Positions 21,095-33,903 of a stretch of 64,000 nucleotides of DNA are shown here, piece after piece. The notes beneath the pieces were generated by a model. It was not told where the DNA came from. It saw only the letters and a list, made by a program, of their open reading frames with translations, and did not search any database. The position numbers and the translations under genes are program-made. Origin of the DNA: Medicago truncatula (taxonomy: Eukaryota; Streptophyta; Magnoliopsida; Fabales; Fabaceae); contig NC_053046.1 of NCBI RefSeq assembly GCF_003473485.1, positions 36,541,832 to 36,605,831 on the forward strand. Direction: 5' to 3'. The stretch's first letter is position 1. The number at the start of each line of letters is the position of its first letter.

Positions 21095-24000
21095 ATGAGG
21101 ACTTTTATGTCGATATTTTTTCTTTGCTTTGCTAGCCAAATTTTGTTGCATTATTTCCTGTCATCAGCAATTACTGTTGCTTTTGCTTTGAGTTCACAGA
21201 CTGATAAACTTGCTTTGCTTGCTTTGAAAGAAAAGCTTACAAATGGTGTGTCTGATTCTCTGCCATCATGGAATGAGTCTCTACATTTCTGTGAATGGCA
21301 AGGGATTACATGTGGTCGTCGTCACATGAGAGTCATTTCTTTGCATTTGGAGAATCAAATATTGGGTGGTACTCTCGGACCATCATTGGGAAATCTAACA
21401 TTTCTTAGAAAACTCTACCTTTCAAACGTCGACTTGCATGGTGAAATTCCAAAACAAGTTGGTCGTTTGAAGCGGCTGCAAATTCTTCACTTAACCAACA
21501 ACAGCAAACTTCAAGGAGAGATTCCTATGGAGCTCACTAATTGCTCAAATATCAAAGTAATTAATCTGGGCTTCAATCAACTCATTGGAAGAATTCCGAC
21601 AAGGTTTGGGTCAATGATGCAACTCATTCGATTGAAACTCCGTGGCAATAATCTAGTTGGTACTATCCCATCCTCCCTAGGAAATGTTTCATCACTCCAA
21701 AATATATCACTTACACAAAATCACCTGGAAGGAAGCATACCTGATTCTTTGGGTAAGTTGTCAAGTTTGAATTTATTGTATCTAGGTGGAAATAATTTGT
21801 CAGGTGAAATTCCTCATTCACTTTACAACCTATCAAATATGAAATCTTTTGATCTTGGGGTAAACAACTTATTCGGTAGTCTTCCATCAAATATGAATCT
21901 TGTTTTTCCCAATCTTGTAGAATTCTTGGTAGGAGTGAATCAAATGACCGGGAATTTTCCGCCTTCAGTATTCAACCTCACTGAATTGCGATGGTTTGAT
22001 TTAGGAGATAATTTTTTTAACGGGCCAATACTTCTTACTTTGGGTAGATTAATTAAACTTGAATTTTTTCAAATCGCCAAAAATAATTTTGGGAGTGGAA
22101 AGGCTCATGATTTGGACTTTCTTTTCCCGCTAACCAACTGCACTGAATTGACAGAGCTTGTTCTTCATGAAAATAGATTTGGTGGGGAATTGCCACATTT
22201 TACAGGAAACTTTTCAACCCATCTTAGTTGGCTTGATATGGGGATGAATCAAATATATGGAGCCATACCTAAAGGAATTGGACAACTTACCGGTTTAACA
22301 TACTTAGACATAGGAAACAATTTCCTTGAGGGAACAATACCAAATTCAATTGGAAAGTTAAATAATCTAGTGAAATTGTTCTTGGGAGAAAACAAATTAT
22401 ATGGTAATATTCCTAATAGTATTGGCAATCTTACTATGTTGTCTGAACTATATTTGAATAGAAATAAATTTCAAGGAAGCATTCCATTTACCCTGAGATA
22501 TTGTACCAACTTGCAGTCATTAAACATTTCTGATAACAAATTGAGTGGTCATATACCCAACCAAACAATTAGCTATCTAGAAAATTTAGTAGACCTTGAC
22601 TTGTCTATAAACTCCCTGACTGGCCCCCTTCCTTTAGGGTTTGGTAACTTGAAGCATATTTCTAGTTTGTATCTAAATGAAAACAAGTTGTCTGGTGAAA
22701 TCCCAAATGACCTAGGTGCTTGTTTTACATTAACAAAGCTTGTGTTGAAGAACAACTTTTTCCATGGAGGTATACCTTCATTCTTGGGTTCTTTAAGATC
22801 TTTAGAAATATTAGACATTTCTAATAACAGTTTCTCAAGTACAATACCCTTTGAACTAGAAAATCTCACACTTTTAAATACTTTGAACCTGTCTTTTAAC
22901 AATCTCTATGGTGATGTTCCCGTAGAAGGTGTCTTTAGCAATGTTTCGGCAATTTCATTAACCGGAAACAAAAACCTTTGTGGAGGAATACTTCAATTGA
23001 AACTTCCTCCATGTTCAAAGTTACCCGCCAAAAAACACAAAAGATCACTCAAAAAGAAACTTATCCTTGTCAGTGTAATCGGCGTGGTTTTGATCTCTTT
23101 CATAGTTTTTATAATTTTCCATTTTCTTCCAAGAAAGACCAAAATGTTACCTTCTTCACCATCTTTGCAAAAAGGGAATTTGATGATTACTTATAGAGAG
23201 CTACATGAAGCAACCGATGGCTTTTCTTCATCCAATTTGGTTGGAACAGGAAGTTTTGGTTCTGTTTACAAAGGATCTCTTCTCAACTTTGAAAAACCCA
23301 TTGTTGTAAAGGTGTTGAATCTTAAAACACGTGGAGCAGCAAAGAGTTTCAAAGCAGAATGTGAAGCTCTAGGAAAGATGAAGCACCGAAATCTTGTCAA
23401 GATCCTAACTTGTTGTTCAAGCATTGATTATAAGGGTGAAGAGTTCAAGGCTATTGTTTTTGAGTTCATGCCTAAGGGAAGTCTAGAAAAGCTTCTGCAT
23501 GATAACGAAGGGTCTGGAAATCATAATCTCAGCCTCAGACACAGAGTTGACATTGCTCTTGATGTAGCTCATGCACTCGATTATCTTCACAATGGTACAG
23601 AGAAATCCATAGTTCACTGTGATATTAAGCCGAGCAACGTTCTTCTGGACGATGACACTGTAGCCCACTTGGGAGACTTTGGCTTAGCTAGGCTCATTCT
23701 TGGAACCAGAGACCATTCAAGTAAAGATCAAGTTAATTCTTCCACAATTAAGGGAACTATAGGATATGTTCCTCCTGGTAAAGTTCTTTCTATCACTTAT
23801 TTGTTACTGTCATTTAGAATGTCTTGCCAATCTTTAACAAAATTTTAGTAATTTTCTCATTCTAATAAATTTGATTTGCTTATAATCAGTATGCATCAGT
23901 ATTTGATATATACTCCAACCGTTAATTATTTTGCTAAAGAATTGTTGTTATTTGAATAGAATATGGAGCAGGTGTTCCAGTATCTCCACAGGGAGATGTT

Positions 24001-24300
24001 TACAGCTTTGGGATTCTACTGTTAGAGATGCTCACTGGAAAGAGACCAACAGATAGCATGTTTTGCGAGAATCTTAGCCTTCACAAATTCTGTAAGATGA
24101 AAATTCCCGTAGAAATTCTTGAGATAGTGGATTCACATTTGCTTATGCCATTTCTTAAAGATCAGACACTAATGATGGAGTGTCTAGTGATGTTTGCTAA
24201 AATAGGAGTTGCATGTTCCGAAGAATTCCCTACTCATCGAATGTTGATAAAAAATGTTACAGTGAAGTTGCTGGAAATTAAGCAGAAGTTGCTCTGCTAG
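21095..24300 (+). CDS. LRR receptor-like kinase unit A (subfamily XII, non-RD), 1007 aa
   Basis: Exon 1 is 21095-23777 and exon 2 is 23960-24300, with one phase-1 GT-AG intron after the Pro-Pro of subdomain VIII (GTIGYVPP|E). A hydrophobic signal peptide covers residues 1 to about 32. An LRRNT with LHFCEWQGITCGRRH follows, then about twenty extracellular LRRs of LxxLxLxxNxLxGxIP type to about 620. A transmembrane segment lies at about 655-678. The kinase has the GTGSFGSVYKG loop near 716, the Lys of VVVKVLNL near 738, HCDIKPSNVLLDDD near 841 and DFGLAR near 860. HCD replaces HRD, so this is a non-RD kinase, as in FLS2, EFR and Xa21. Known relatives sense microbial patterns at the plasma membrane. 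The ligand here is unknown. No defect was seen, so it is probably functional. Confidence 0.9.
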
Positions 24301-25227
24301 GTACTACTACTACCTTGAGATGAAAATAAGTTGTTCGCTTGGATGATTGAAAAGTTTTATATTCCTCATGTGTAACACACAGGGAGAAAATTAGTTCAAT
24401 ATATACCTGTCATGAGATTCATGTTTGTTTTACATAAAATACTATTATTATTTATACATACTATGGTGGAGATAATAATTTTCATATTCTGAACCCGTAA
24501 ACTTTCTTTACAAAGTATGATACTGGGAAGATAATATAAAGTTATTAGGGGTTTAATACATCTACATCAAATGACCAATCCAAATTCTGCATTATTTCTA
24601 AGTCTACTAATGCAGAACTTTGCAATCAATTTTTTTAACAGAAACAGGAAATAAATTGGTGAAAGAAATGGAAATTGAATAAAGTAGATGTTTTTAACTT
24701 AATGATTGCGCTTACAACTCTCGTGTTGCAATCAATTTCTTCACTAAAAGAGGAAATAAATTGGTAAAAGAAATGATCTTTTGAATAAAATAGGTGTTTC
24801 GTTACACAAATTTTTGATATAATTGTTGTACTGTACCAACATATGTGCATTCATGTTTACATATATCTTTAAGTCCTTTAATTGAGAAAGAGGAAAGGAG
24901 AAATGAAAGTGGATGAAAATTGAATTTTCTGATCTAGATATTTTTAAAAAATTTGGGGATCAAATTATCACCAAATATTTTTCTTGTAAAAACCTAAATG
25001 TATCTGGCATTTGTCTTAATTTTTTTTTTGTCAATCATATGACATGTAGACCATTATCATATTTTGGTTTTGAAGGAAAGGAACTAGTGAAAGAAAAAAA
25101 AGTAATACAACTACTATCTGATTCATATATGTTGGTAATTTCTAAAAGAATGGAATCACTTTAGAATCAAAAGTTGTAACTTTTCATCAAGAGTTGTAAC
25201 TCTTTATGAGAATCTTTCATATACATT

Positions 25228-25400
25228 GGAACCTTTGGCAAATGAGTGCTTAATGAACCTTAGCATTGATTTAAGTGTATATGATTATAACCTTTGACAA
25301 AGAGGTGCTTAATGAACCTTAGCATTGATTCAAGTGTATATGATCATAACATTTGATAAAAAGGTGTTTAATGAATCATAACATTGATTCAAGTCAAATG
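25228..25400 (+). repeat. Three-copy tandem repeat, about 72-bp unit
   Basis: The phrase 'ttaatgaaccttagcattga' occurs twice and a diverged third copy follows ('ttaatgaatcataacattga'). Confidence 0.6.
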
Positions 25401-25989
25401 AGTGTTTTCTCTCATGTGAAAAGTCATATAATGCACTATAAATGCTTGACATTTGGGCATTAATTTGACACACAACAACACACAACAAAAACAAGAATTT
25501 TGTTGCATCAAAAACATAATTCTTCCTCATTCTCTTACTCTAAATCATCCATCAATTCTCTAATGCATGAGTGAATTGTTGTAACCATAAATCTGTAAAA
25601 TACTATTAGGAGATACGCTTGGTGTGGTTGTGCAATACACATCAAGGAACTCATAGTATCCTGAGGGGGATTCGCTGGTCATTCCTATTGCATCCAATAT
25701 ACATCCAATATACAGTTATTGGTGGGTGCGAATCGAACCTAAAGATTAGTGTGGCAACCCCCATATGCGCTTTGAGTTTTACATGCATAACCATTAAACT
25801 TTTCAGGTTTCAAGTGCAGCAGTCTCTTAACAATCAAGATATACAACAATCTTTCGAATTTATGTGCATATTTCATCTTCATTATCTTTTTGATCAAATT
25901 ATTGCAGCAGACCCACAACAAAAGTTCTAACAATATATCTGTCAACTATAGTTAGGTTGTTAATCATGGTTAGTTAGATAGTTGAGTTG

Positions 25990-26037
<48 letters not shown>
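25990..26037. repeat. Compound microsatellite (CT)n(TA)n
   Basis: About nine CT units run directly into about fifteen TA units. Confidence 0.95.
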
Positions 26038-26040
<3 letters not shown>

Positions 26041-26437
26041 GTTATTGGGTATTAATTTTCTCGGAGAGTCAAATTCACCCTTTTATCGTAGTTAAGTAAC
26101 ATTCATGTAGATTTCCAAATTTAACCGGTCGCTAGAATACACAAATTAAAAAAAATAGAAAATGAATTACGTTTTGGGTATGTTTTTTTAAGAAAAAAAA
26201 AATAAAAAAATTGTTAGGACGTGTCCGCGGGCAAGTAGCTATATTTCATTTCTCTCCTTAATTTAATTTCCACACTGTCGTTTTGCTCTCTGCCTTACTG
26301 GAATGATCGATGATAGCTTGACACTCAAAATGAAATATTCACTCTTTAAATAAATATCGTATTAAGCAAGTAAATATGACCAATATTCACTTATCTATTG
26401 TATATACTTTATTCTCGTATCTGTGACTTTAATTCTA

Positions 26438-27948
26438 GAAACCTATCATCCTCAGTGTAATTGGTTTGGGTTTGATCTCTTTCATTGCTTTGATAGTCGT
26501 CCCCTTGCTGATCAGAAAGCCCAAAAGGTTACCTTCTTCACCATCTTTGATAAACGGGAGCTTGAGGGTTACCTATATGGAGAGCTACATGAAGCAACCA
26601 TTGGGTTTTCTTCATCCAATTTGGTTGGTACATGAAGCTTTGGCTCTGTTTACAAAGGATCTCTTCCAAACTTTGAAAGACCTATTGTGTTAAAGGTGTT
26701 GAATCTTGAAACACGTGGAGCAGCAAAGAGTTTCATTGCGGAATATGCAATGCTTTAGGAAAGATGAGGCACCGTAATCTTGTCAAAATCCTAACGTGTT
26801 GCTCAAGTGTTGATTATAATGGTGAAGAGTTCCAAGGCTATTGTTTTTGAGTTCATGCCCAATGGGAGTTTAGAAAACATGTTGCATGGTAACGAAGAAC
26901 ATGAGTCTAGAAATCAGGTAAACTCACAAAATGAGGTGTACCGGTACTCTTGCTTCTTAATTTTATAAATGAACGATCATTTTTTATGTAGTAAATAGCT
27001 ATTTGTCAATTTTTATATTTTATAGAATAACATTTCATAAGAAAAAACATCATTTAATTGTTTATAAGAATCATAGTAACTTTTTTTACATATTATCGTA
27101 AAAAATAATGAATGTTCTCAATTATGAGTGATAAAAATTTTAAAAAATAAAAAATTATTTCTTGTTGACACTTTTGATGAATAAGATTTAGTTATTATAA
27201 TAAATGATAAAAAAAAATAATATTTTTCTTCAAAAAACAATTCATTTAACTATGAATTTAAAGAGTGAGTGTCCTGGTACACTCAAATATAGCCTTATAT
27301 CCCATGTTTTATTTTAGAAATATTTTCACCTACTAAATAGTTTATTGTGATTTATATTAGATATATATGAATCACAAAGTGTCGTATACAAACAATGTTT
27401 TAGCTTTGAAACTCGATATTTTAAGCCTTGACCATGACAATTGTCACAGTCATATTACTTACTTTTAAATTGCTTTATTTATGATCAATGAGCTCAAATT
27501 TGATACATGTACAAACACACACACACACACCCACACTACACATATTCGTTTGTTTATTTTTTTTCCTAAACTGTTGATGTTGTTGTTTGAAAAAGAGTAC
27601 GGGACAGGTGTTCCAGTATCACCACATGGAGATATCTATAGCTTTGGGATTCTTCTGTTAGAGATGCTCACCGGAAAGAGACCAACAGATAACATGTTTT
27701 CTGAGAGTCTAAGTCTGCATGAATTCTGCAAAATGAAAATTCCAGAAGGAATCCTTGAGATAGTAGATTCACATTTGCTTTTACCATTTGCTGAAGATGA
27801 TACAGGGATTGTGGAAAACAAGATTAGGAATTGTTTGGTGATGTTTGCTGCAATTGGAGTTGCATGTTCTGAAGAGTCTCCTGCTCATCGAATGTTGATA
27901 AAAGATGCTATAGCTAATTTGAATGAAATCAAATCAATGTTTCCATGA
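26438..27948 (+). pseudogene. LRR-RLK unit B, kinase-only pseudogene
   Basis: Homology to units A and C begins abruptly at the transmembrane segment (about 26438), so the promoter, signal peptide and all LRRs are missing. Frame shifts occur near 26490-26580. The glycine loop codon corresponding to GGA in unit C is TGA at about 26634 (GT-stop-SFGSVYKG), and further indels follow around 26745 and 26830. Homology stops near 26920, so the catalytic HCD loop and the DFG segment are deleted. About 660 unrelated bases follow. The second exon then resumes intact at about 27596-27948 (EYGTGVPVSPHGDIYSFGIL to the stop), using the family's conserved intron junction. It cannot encode a kinase. Confidence 0.9.
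27514..27531. repeat. (AC)n microsatellite
   Basis: A run of eight to nine AC units lies in the space between the two exon remnants of unit B. Confidence 0.8.
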
Positions 27949-28284
27949 TATGAGGGTGTAATTCCCCGTCTTAATAACTATCCGACCGCATACAAAAATC
28001 TATAGGAGTTACAAACCTTTACCTTGTATAGCAGGTATGGCCTTTAGGATGATTGAGGACCAACATGACATCTAGAGGTACATTTTAATTCCACCCAACC
28101 AACCATTTGAATAAGAACCCTCGTTTCATAACAGATAAATGTTTGCATTAATCCCAATAAAGAGAGAGAAGGGATTCAAATAATCCTAATCGCCACTAAA
28201 CGTTGCATCAGAACGACAATCCCCGTGGAGACGATTTTACTTACAACTTTATTACTTGGAAATGGTTTGGTTCAGTTGCCAAAT

Positions 28285-29408
28285 TTAGTCATCAATTGCT
28301 ACAACCTAAATCTAGGAACCAAACTTCTTCTGTTGTTGTAGTACTCATCTTTTTTTGAGCCATAAGCAAAAATTCTTCACTGTCATGAAATTCAGCAAAA
28401 TTTGCATTTTCACTTTCCCGGCTAGGACATTCATTATGATAATGCCCCAGTTTGTGACACTTATAACATTCAACAAGGTCTCTAGCTTGTCTTCGTCTTC
28501 CAGCCTTCTAGTTTTAACACATCCTCTTCCACGTCCATAACCCCTTATTGGGTGTGTCATATTCAAGGCTTATTCATCATCATTTTCCTTATGAGAATTC
28601 ATTCTTGCTTCTTGCACAAGTAATCTGCATTGCAGTTCATCAATAGAAAGAGTGGTAACATCATTAGATTCTTCTATAGTACACACCACATAGTTGAATC
28701 TTGATGTCATGGATCTAAAAATCTTCTCAAAAATCACAATTTCTTCCTTTCTATCGCCATGAGCAAACATCTTGTTTTCAATTTTCAAAGTTCTTCTGAA
28801 GTAATTATTTATAGACTCTCCTTCTTTCATAGCCAAAGCTTCAAATTTAGAACGTATAGCTTGAAGTTGTGCATGTTTAACCTTTGTGGAACCTTGATAT
28901 TTTATTTTCATAGAATCCCATATATCTTTAGAAGTATTGTGCACAATAATTGTTTCCAGAATTGATCTATCAATAGATTGGAAAAGATAATTCTTTACCG
29001 GTATTTGATCTTGCTACAACTTTAAGTTGTTCAGGAGTTGCATTTGGTGGGGCTATGGTGATTCTAGTTTCCTTCAAACCCCAATATTCTTTTGATCGAA
29101 ATAAATTCTCCATGAGTTATGCCGAATTATCATAGAACCCATCAAACTTGGGATTCGCAAGAGGCATGAATGCTTGTTGTTCCACCATAGCTAAAGCTTC
29201 AAATCAGTTTGAAGAATGCATGAGAAGGATTGAAGAAGAAAGAAGTATCTTGATGAAGATCTATGAAAGAACTTGCAATGAAAAACATTGTAATTAACTG
29301 AGAAAAATTATTGTAACTATCTTCCCTCCAAAAACTGCATTTTTGTAAAAACTATGATGTTTATGCTAAACATGATAAATGTCCCTTAACGGGGCTCCTG
29401 ATACCAAT
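28285..29408 (-). mobile_element. Copia retrotransposon remnant: PBS, gag and zinc knuckle
   Basis: Read on the minus strand, a primer-binding site attggtatcaggagcc (29408-29393) is followed by a start near 29188 (MVEQQAFMPLANPKFDG). Then comes the UBN2/Retrotran_gag_2 domain at 28944-28570 (DIWDSMKIKYQG, VKHAQLQAIRSKFEALAMKE). After a frame break there is a zinc knuckle CYKCHKLGHYHNEC near 28480-28440. The protease start (VWFLDLGCSN) is cut by stops near 28300. Integrase, RT and RNase H are missing. Gag would package element RNA, but this copy is dead. Confidence 0.8.
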
Positions 29409-29540
29409 TGTGAGGTGAAATGAATTCTCATTATTCAATAGAGTTGATACAATGCTTTATACAACAGCTTATTAGTGTAGAAGTTCCAACTACCTTGGAA
29501 AGCAAGTGACCTAAACAAACTAACTTATAACACAAACAAC
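29409..29540 (-). mobile_element. Partial 5' LTR of the copia remnant
   Basis: The LTR edge is tgtgagg at 29409 (CCTCACA on the minus strand), directly adjoining the primer-binding site. The outer part is lost at about 29540, where LINE sequence begins. Confidence 0.55.
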
Positions 29541-29544
29541 GCCA

Positions 29545-29670
29545 CGCATAGCAGGATTTGGTGGTATGATTAGGGACTATGGCAGAGAATACATAAGTGG
29601 CTTTTATGATAACGTTGGCAATTCAAACAGTCTCCAGCCAAAATCACGATTTTGATGTATGAGATTTAAA
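29545..29670 (+). mobile_element. LINE RNase H-like fragment
   Basis: The plus frame reads RIAGFGGMIRDYGREYISGF and YDNVGNSNSLQ, the hallmark of the RNase H-like domain at the 3' end of plant L1 elements, before a stop. Confidence 0.55.
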
Positions 29671-30479
29671 TTTGTTAGGTGGACGGTCTTTGGAATAATC
29701 ATACATCTATACCAATATGTAAAGATATAACAAAAAAAAAAGTTTTGGGCTGGATTTTTTTTATTATTCCAGTTATATCTTTTAATAAATTTGTCTGTAA
29801 GAATGATATATTATTGGTGTTATAGAAAAAGATAAGAATTTTTATTATATTTGTTATATTGTTGGTAAAAGATAAACACACAGTTTGTTACTTTATTTTG
29901 AGAGATATTTTGTTACTATTTAAAAGTCACAAAGGTGTATACATATGATTTTAATTAAAAGGTTAAATATATTTTTAGTCCTTACATTTTGTGTCCCTTT
30001 GAAGAACTACATTTCATTAAATATTTTTAAAATCCTCATATTTTATCCCCGTTATTAAAATTAGTCACTGCTGTTAATTCTCTAACGGAATACTGATGTA
30101 GTAGTTAGTGAGTTTCAATTATTTTAGGGTTAAATATGTTTTTGGTCCCTACATTTTGCGTAACTTTGAAGAATAGTCCTTATTATTTTAGGGATTTTAA
30201 AAATATTTATTGAAATGAAAGAACTATTTTAGATATAATATTGAAATTTAATTATCATTGACATTGAAATTATTAAAAAAAAAATTAGTTTTTTTAAATG
30301 GTGATTCAAAGTTTTTTTTTTTTTTTTTGAGAATATTCAAAGTTAGTAGATATTATAAAATATATATATTTATGGGAGTGGGTTGTAAGTCAAGTCGTAG
30401 CGGGTTGCAAGTCTTGTGTAGCTAGCTTGCAATTAATAATATCACATCCAAAGTTAAATACCTCCTGTTTTAAGTAAAG

Positions 30480-30654
30480 TCTTCATTTCCAAGTCAACCA
30501 GAAAAGTATGAAATGAATTCCCCCAACTTGTCTAATTTACGACCACAAAGCACTTGTCTACTCCACATGAGTACTTCTCTTAATATATCCAATCATATAT
30601 CTAAAAGCTGCATATGTATTTGGTTACTCATAATAAATATTTTCAAAGAGCAAA
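30480..30654 (+). promoter_or_regulatory. Promoter/leader block of LRR-RLK unit C
   Basis: A TATA-like ttaatatatcc lies at 30580-30590, about 70 bases before the start codon, within the block shared with units A, D and F. Unit D carries a nearly identical copy at 40265-40436. Confidence 0.5.
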
Positions 30655-33600
30655 ATGAGGAATAGTATGATGTTTCTTTTCTGCTTTGCTAGCCAAATGT
30701 TGGTGTATTATTTCATACCATCAACAGCTGCTGCTCTTTCTTTGAGTTCGCAGACTGATAAGCTTGCTTTGAAGGAAAAGCTCACAAATGGTGTACCAGA
30801 CTCTCTTCCATCATGGAATGAGTCTTTACATTTCTGTGAATGGCAAGGAGTTACATGTGGTCGTCGTCACATGAGAGTCTCTGCCTTGCATTTGGAAAAT
30901 CAAACACTGGGTGGCACTCTCGGACCATCATTGGGAAATCTAACATTTATCAGAAGACTAAAGCTTAGAAATGTTAATTTGCATGGTGAAATTCCAAGTC
31001 AGGTTGGTCGTTTAAAGCGATTGCATCTTCTTGACTTAAGCGACAACAATCTTCATGGTGAGGTTCCTATGGAACTCTCTAACTGCACGACCATCAAGGG
31101 AATTTTTTTAGGAATCAATCGACTCACCGGAAGAATTCCGAAATGGTTTGGGTCAATGATGCAACTTACTCAACTGAATCTCGTTGCCAATAATCTAGTT
31201 GGTACTATTCCATCATCCATGGGAAATGTTTCATCACTCCAAAATATATCACTTGGACAAAATCACTTGAAAGGAAGAATACCTTGTTCTTTGGGTATGT
31301 TGTCAAGTTTGAAAATGTTGATTCTACATTCAAATAATTTGTCAGGTGAAATTCCTCATTCTCTTTACAACCTATCAAATATTCAAGTTTTTGATCTTGG
31401 GTTAAACAACTTATCCGGTAGTCTTCCAACCAATCTGAATCTTGTTTTTCCCAATCTTATAGCATTCCTAGTATCAACCAACCAAATAAGCGGACCTTTT
31501 CCGTTTTCAGTATCCAACCTCACTGAATTGAAAATGTTTGATATATCATATAATAGTTTGCATGGGACAATACCTCTTACTTTGGGTCGATTAAATAAAC
31601 TTGAATGGTTTAATATTGGAGGAGTTAATTTTGGGAATGGAGGAGCTCACGATTTGGATTTTCTTTCATCGTTAACCAACTGTACACAATTGTCAATGAT
31701 CTATCTTTTTAACAATAATTTTGGTGGTGTTTTGCCGAACCTTATAGGAAACTTTTCCACTCATCTTCGTTTGCTTCATATGGAGTCTAATCAAATACAT
31801 GGAGTGATACCTGAAACAATTGGACAACTAATCGATTTAACAGTCTTGGAAATTTCAAACAATTTATTTGAGGGAACAATTCCTGAATCAATTGGAAAGC
31901 TTAAGAATCTAGGAATATTGGGCTTGGATGGTAACAAATTATCTGGTAAAATTCCTATAGTCATTGGCAATCTTACAGTCTTGTCTGAACTAGGTCTATC
32001 TAGTAATAAATTGGAAGGAAGCATTCCATTTACCATAAGAAATTGCACCAAATTGCAGAAATTATATTTTTATAGTAACAACTTGAGTGGTGATATTCCC
32101 AATCAAACATTTGGCTATCTAGATGGTTTAATATATCTTGGCTTAGCCAATAATTCCTTGACCGGTCCCATTCCTTCAGAGTTTGGTAACTTGAAACAAC
32201 TTTCACAATTGTATCTAGGCTTAAATAAGTTGTCTGGTGAAATTCCTAGGGAACTAGCTTCTTGCTTGGCATTGACAGTACTTGGATTGGGGGGAAACTT
32301 CTTTCATGGAAGTATACCTTTGTTCTTGGGTTCCTCTTTAAGGTCCCTTGAAATCTTAGACCTTTCTGGCAATAATTTTTCAAGCATAATCCCCTCTGAA
32401 CTAGAAAATCTAACATTTTTGAATACTTTGGACTTGTCTTTTAACAATCTTTATGGTGAGGTTCCCACAAGAGGTGTCTTCAGCAAGATCTCCGCAATTT
32501 CACTAACTGGAAACAAGAACCTTTGTGGAGGAATACCTCAATTGAAACTTCCTCCATGTCTTAAGGTACCTGCCAAGAAGCACAAAAGAACTCCAAAAAA
32601 GAAACTTATCCTCATCAGTGTAATTGGTGGGGTTGTGATCTCTGTCATAGCTTTTACAATCGTTCACTTTCTCACGAGAAAGCCCAAAAGGTTATCTTCT
32701 TCACCATCTTTGATAAACGGGAGCTTGAGGGTTACTTATGGAGAGCTACATGAAGCAACCAATGGATTTTCTTCATCCAATTTGGTCGGTACAGGAAGCT
32801 TCGGTTCTGTTTACAAAGGATCTATTCTCTACTTTGAAAAACCTATTGCTGTAAAGGTGTTGAATCTTGAAACACGTGGAGCAGCAAAGAGTTTCATTGC
32901 GGAATGCAATGCTTTAGGAAAGATGAAGCACCGTAATCTTGTCAAAATCCTAACTTGTTGTTCAAGTGTTGATTATAATGGTGAAGATTTTAAGGCCATT
33001 GTTTTTGAGTTCATGCCTAGTGGGAATCTGGAAAACCTGTTGCATGGTAACGAAGATCATGAGTCTAGAAATCTGAATCTCAATTTCACACAAAGGTTAG
33101 ACATTGCTCTCGACGTAGCTCATGCATTGGATTATCTTCACAATGATACAGAGCAAGTTGTAGTTCATTGTGATGTTAAGCCAAGCAATGTTCTTCTTGA
33201 TGATGACGGTGTGGCCCACTTAGGAGACTTTGGCTTAGCTAGGTTCCTCCATGGAGCTACAGAATATTCAAGTAAAAATCAAGTTATTTCCTCCACAATT
33301 AAAGGAACTATAGGATATATTCCTCCTGGTAAAGTTCTTTCTATGATCTTATTTTGTTGCTATACATCCTTTAAAATGTCTTTCATGTGCTTGTGACCTT
33401 CCTTTATCTTTATCTCTCACACAATTTTAATAGCTTTCTCATTATATTAAAAAATGATTTTCTTTTAATCATTATGCACCTGTATTTGATATATTCTCCA
33501 TTGCTTAATTTTTTTTTTCTTCTAAAGAATGGTCTTTGTTTGAATAGAGAATGGATCAGGTGGTATGGTATCACCACAGGGAGATATCTATAGCTATGGA

Positions 33601-33903
33601 ATTCTTCTGTTAGAGATGCTTACTGGAAAGAGACCAACAGATAACATCTTTTGTGAGAATCTAAGCTTACACAAATTTTGTAAGATGAAAATTCCAGAAG
33701 GAATTCTTGATATAGTGGATCCATGCTTGCTTGTGTCATTTGTTGAAGATCAAACAAAGGTTGTGGAAAGTAGCATAAAGGAGTGTCTAGTGATGTTTGC
33801 TAATATAGGAATTGCATGTTCTGAAGAATTCCCTACTCAGAGAATGCTCACAAAAGATATTATAGTGAAGTTGCTTGAAATTAAACAGAAATTACCGTGC
33901 TAG
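30655..33903 (+). CDS. LRR receptor-like kinase unit C (subfamily XII, non-RD), 1009 aa
   Basis: Exon 1 is 30655-33328 and exon 2 is 33548-33903, joined by the family's phase-1 intron (GTIGYIPP|E). The start MRNSMMFLFCFASQM begins a signal peptide. The LRRNT has SLHFCEWQGVTCGRRH. Compared with unit A, the sequence before it has lost three residues (TDKLALKEK versus TDKLALLALKEK). About twenty LRRs follow. The transmembrane segment is at about 649-673, the GTGSFGSVYKG loop near 712, the Lys of AVKVLNLE near 734, HCDVKPSNVLLDDD near 838 and DFGLAR near 858. In exon 2, ENGSGG replaces the EYGAG seen in unit A. Likely a plasma-membrane receptor of immune-type signalling, ligand unknown. No inactivating lesion was seen. 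Confidence 0.9.

Larger units (their letters stand above)
24301..26437. other. Spacer between units A and B with local tandem duplications
   Basis: No gene is supported. A roughly 110-base local duplication covers 24617-24800 (repeated gcaatcaattt...gaaataaattggt). Three copies of a roughly 72-base unit (cctttgacaaagaggtgctt...cattgattcaagtgta) cover 25228-25400. The stretch 25400-25720, with cactataaatgc and a 'cctgagggggattcgctgg' block, may be a decayed LTR, but no flanking duplication was found. Confidence 0.4.

Noticed and set aside
22573-22902. 109-aa minus-strand frame under unit A
   Set aside because: It is the antisense shadow of LRR-coding sequence. Similar antisense frames occur under units C and F (31791-32051, 61959-62231).
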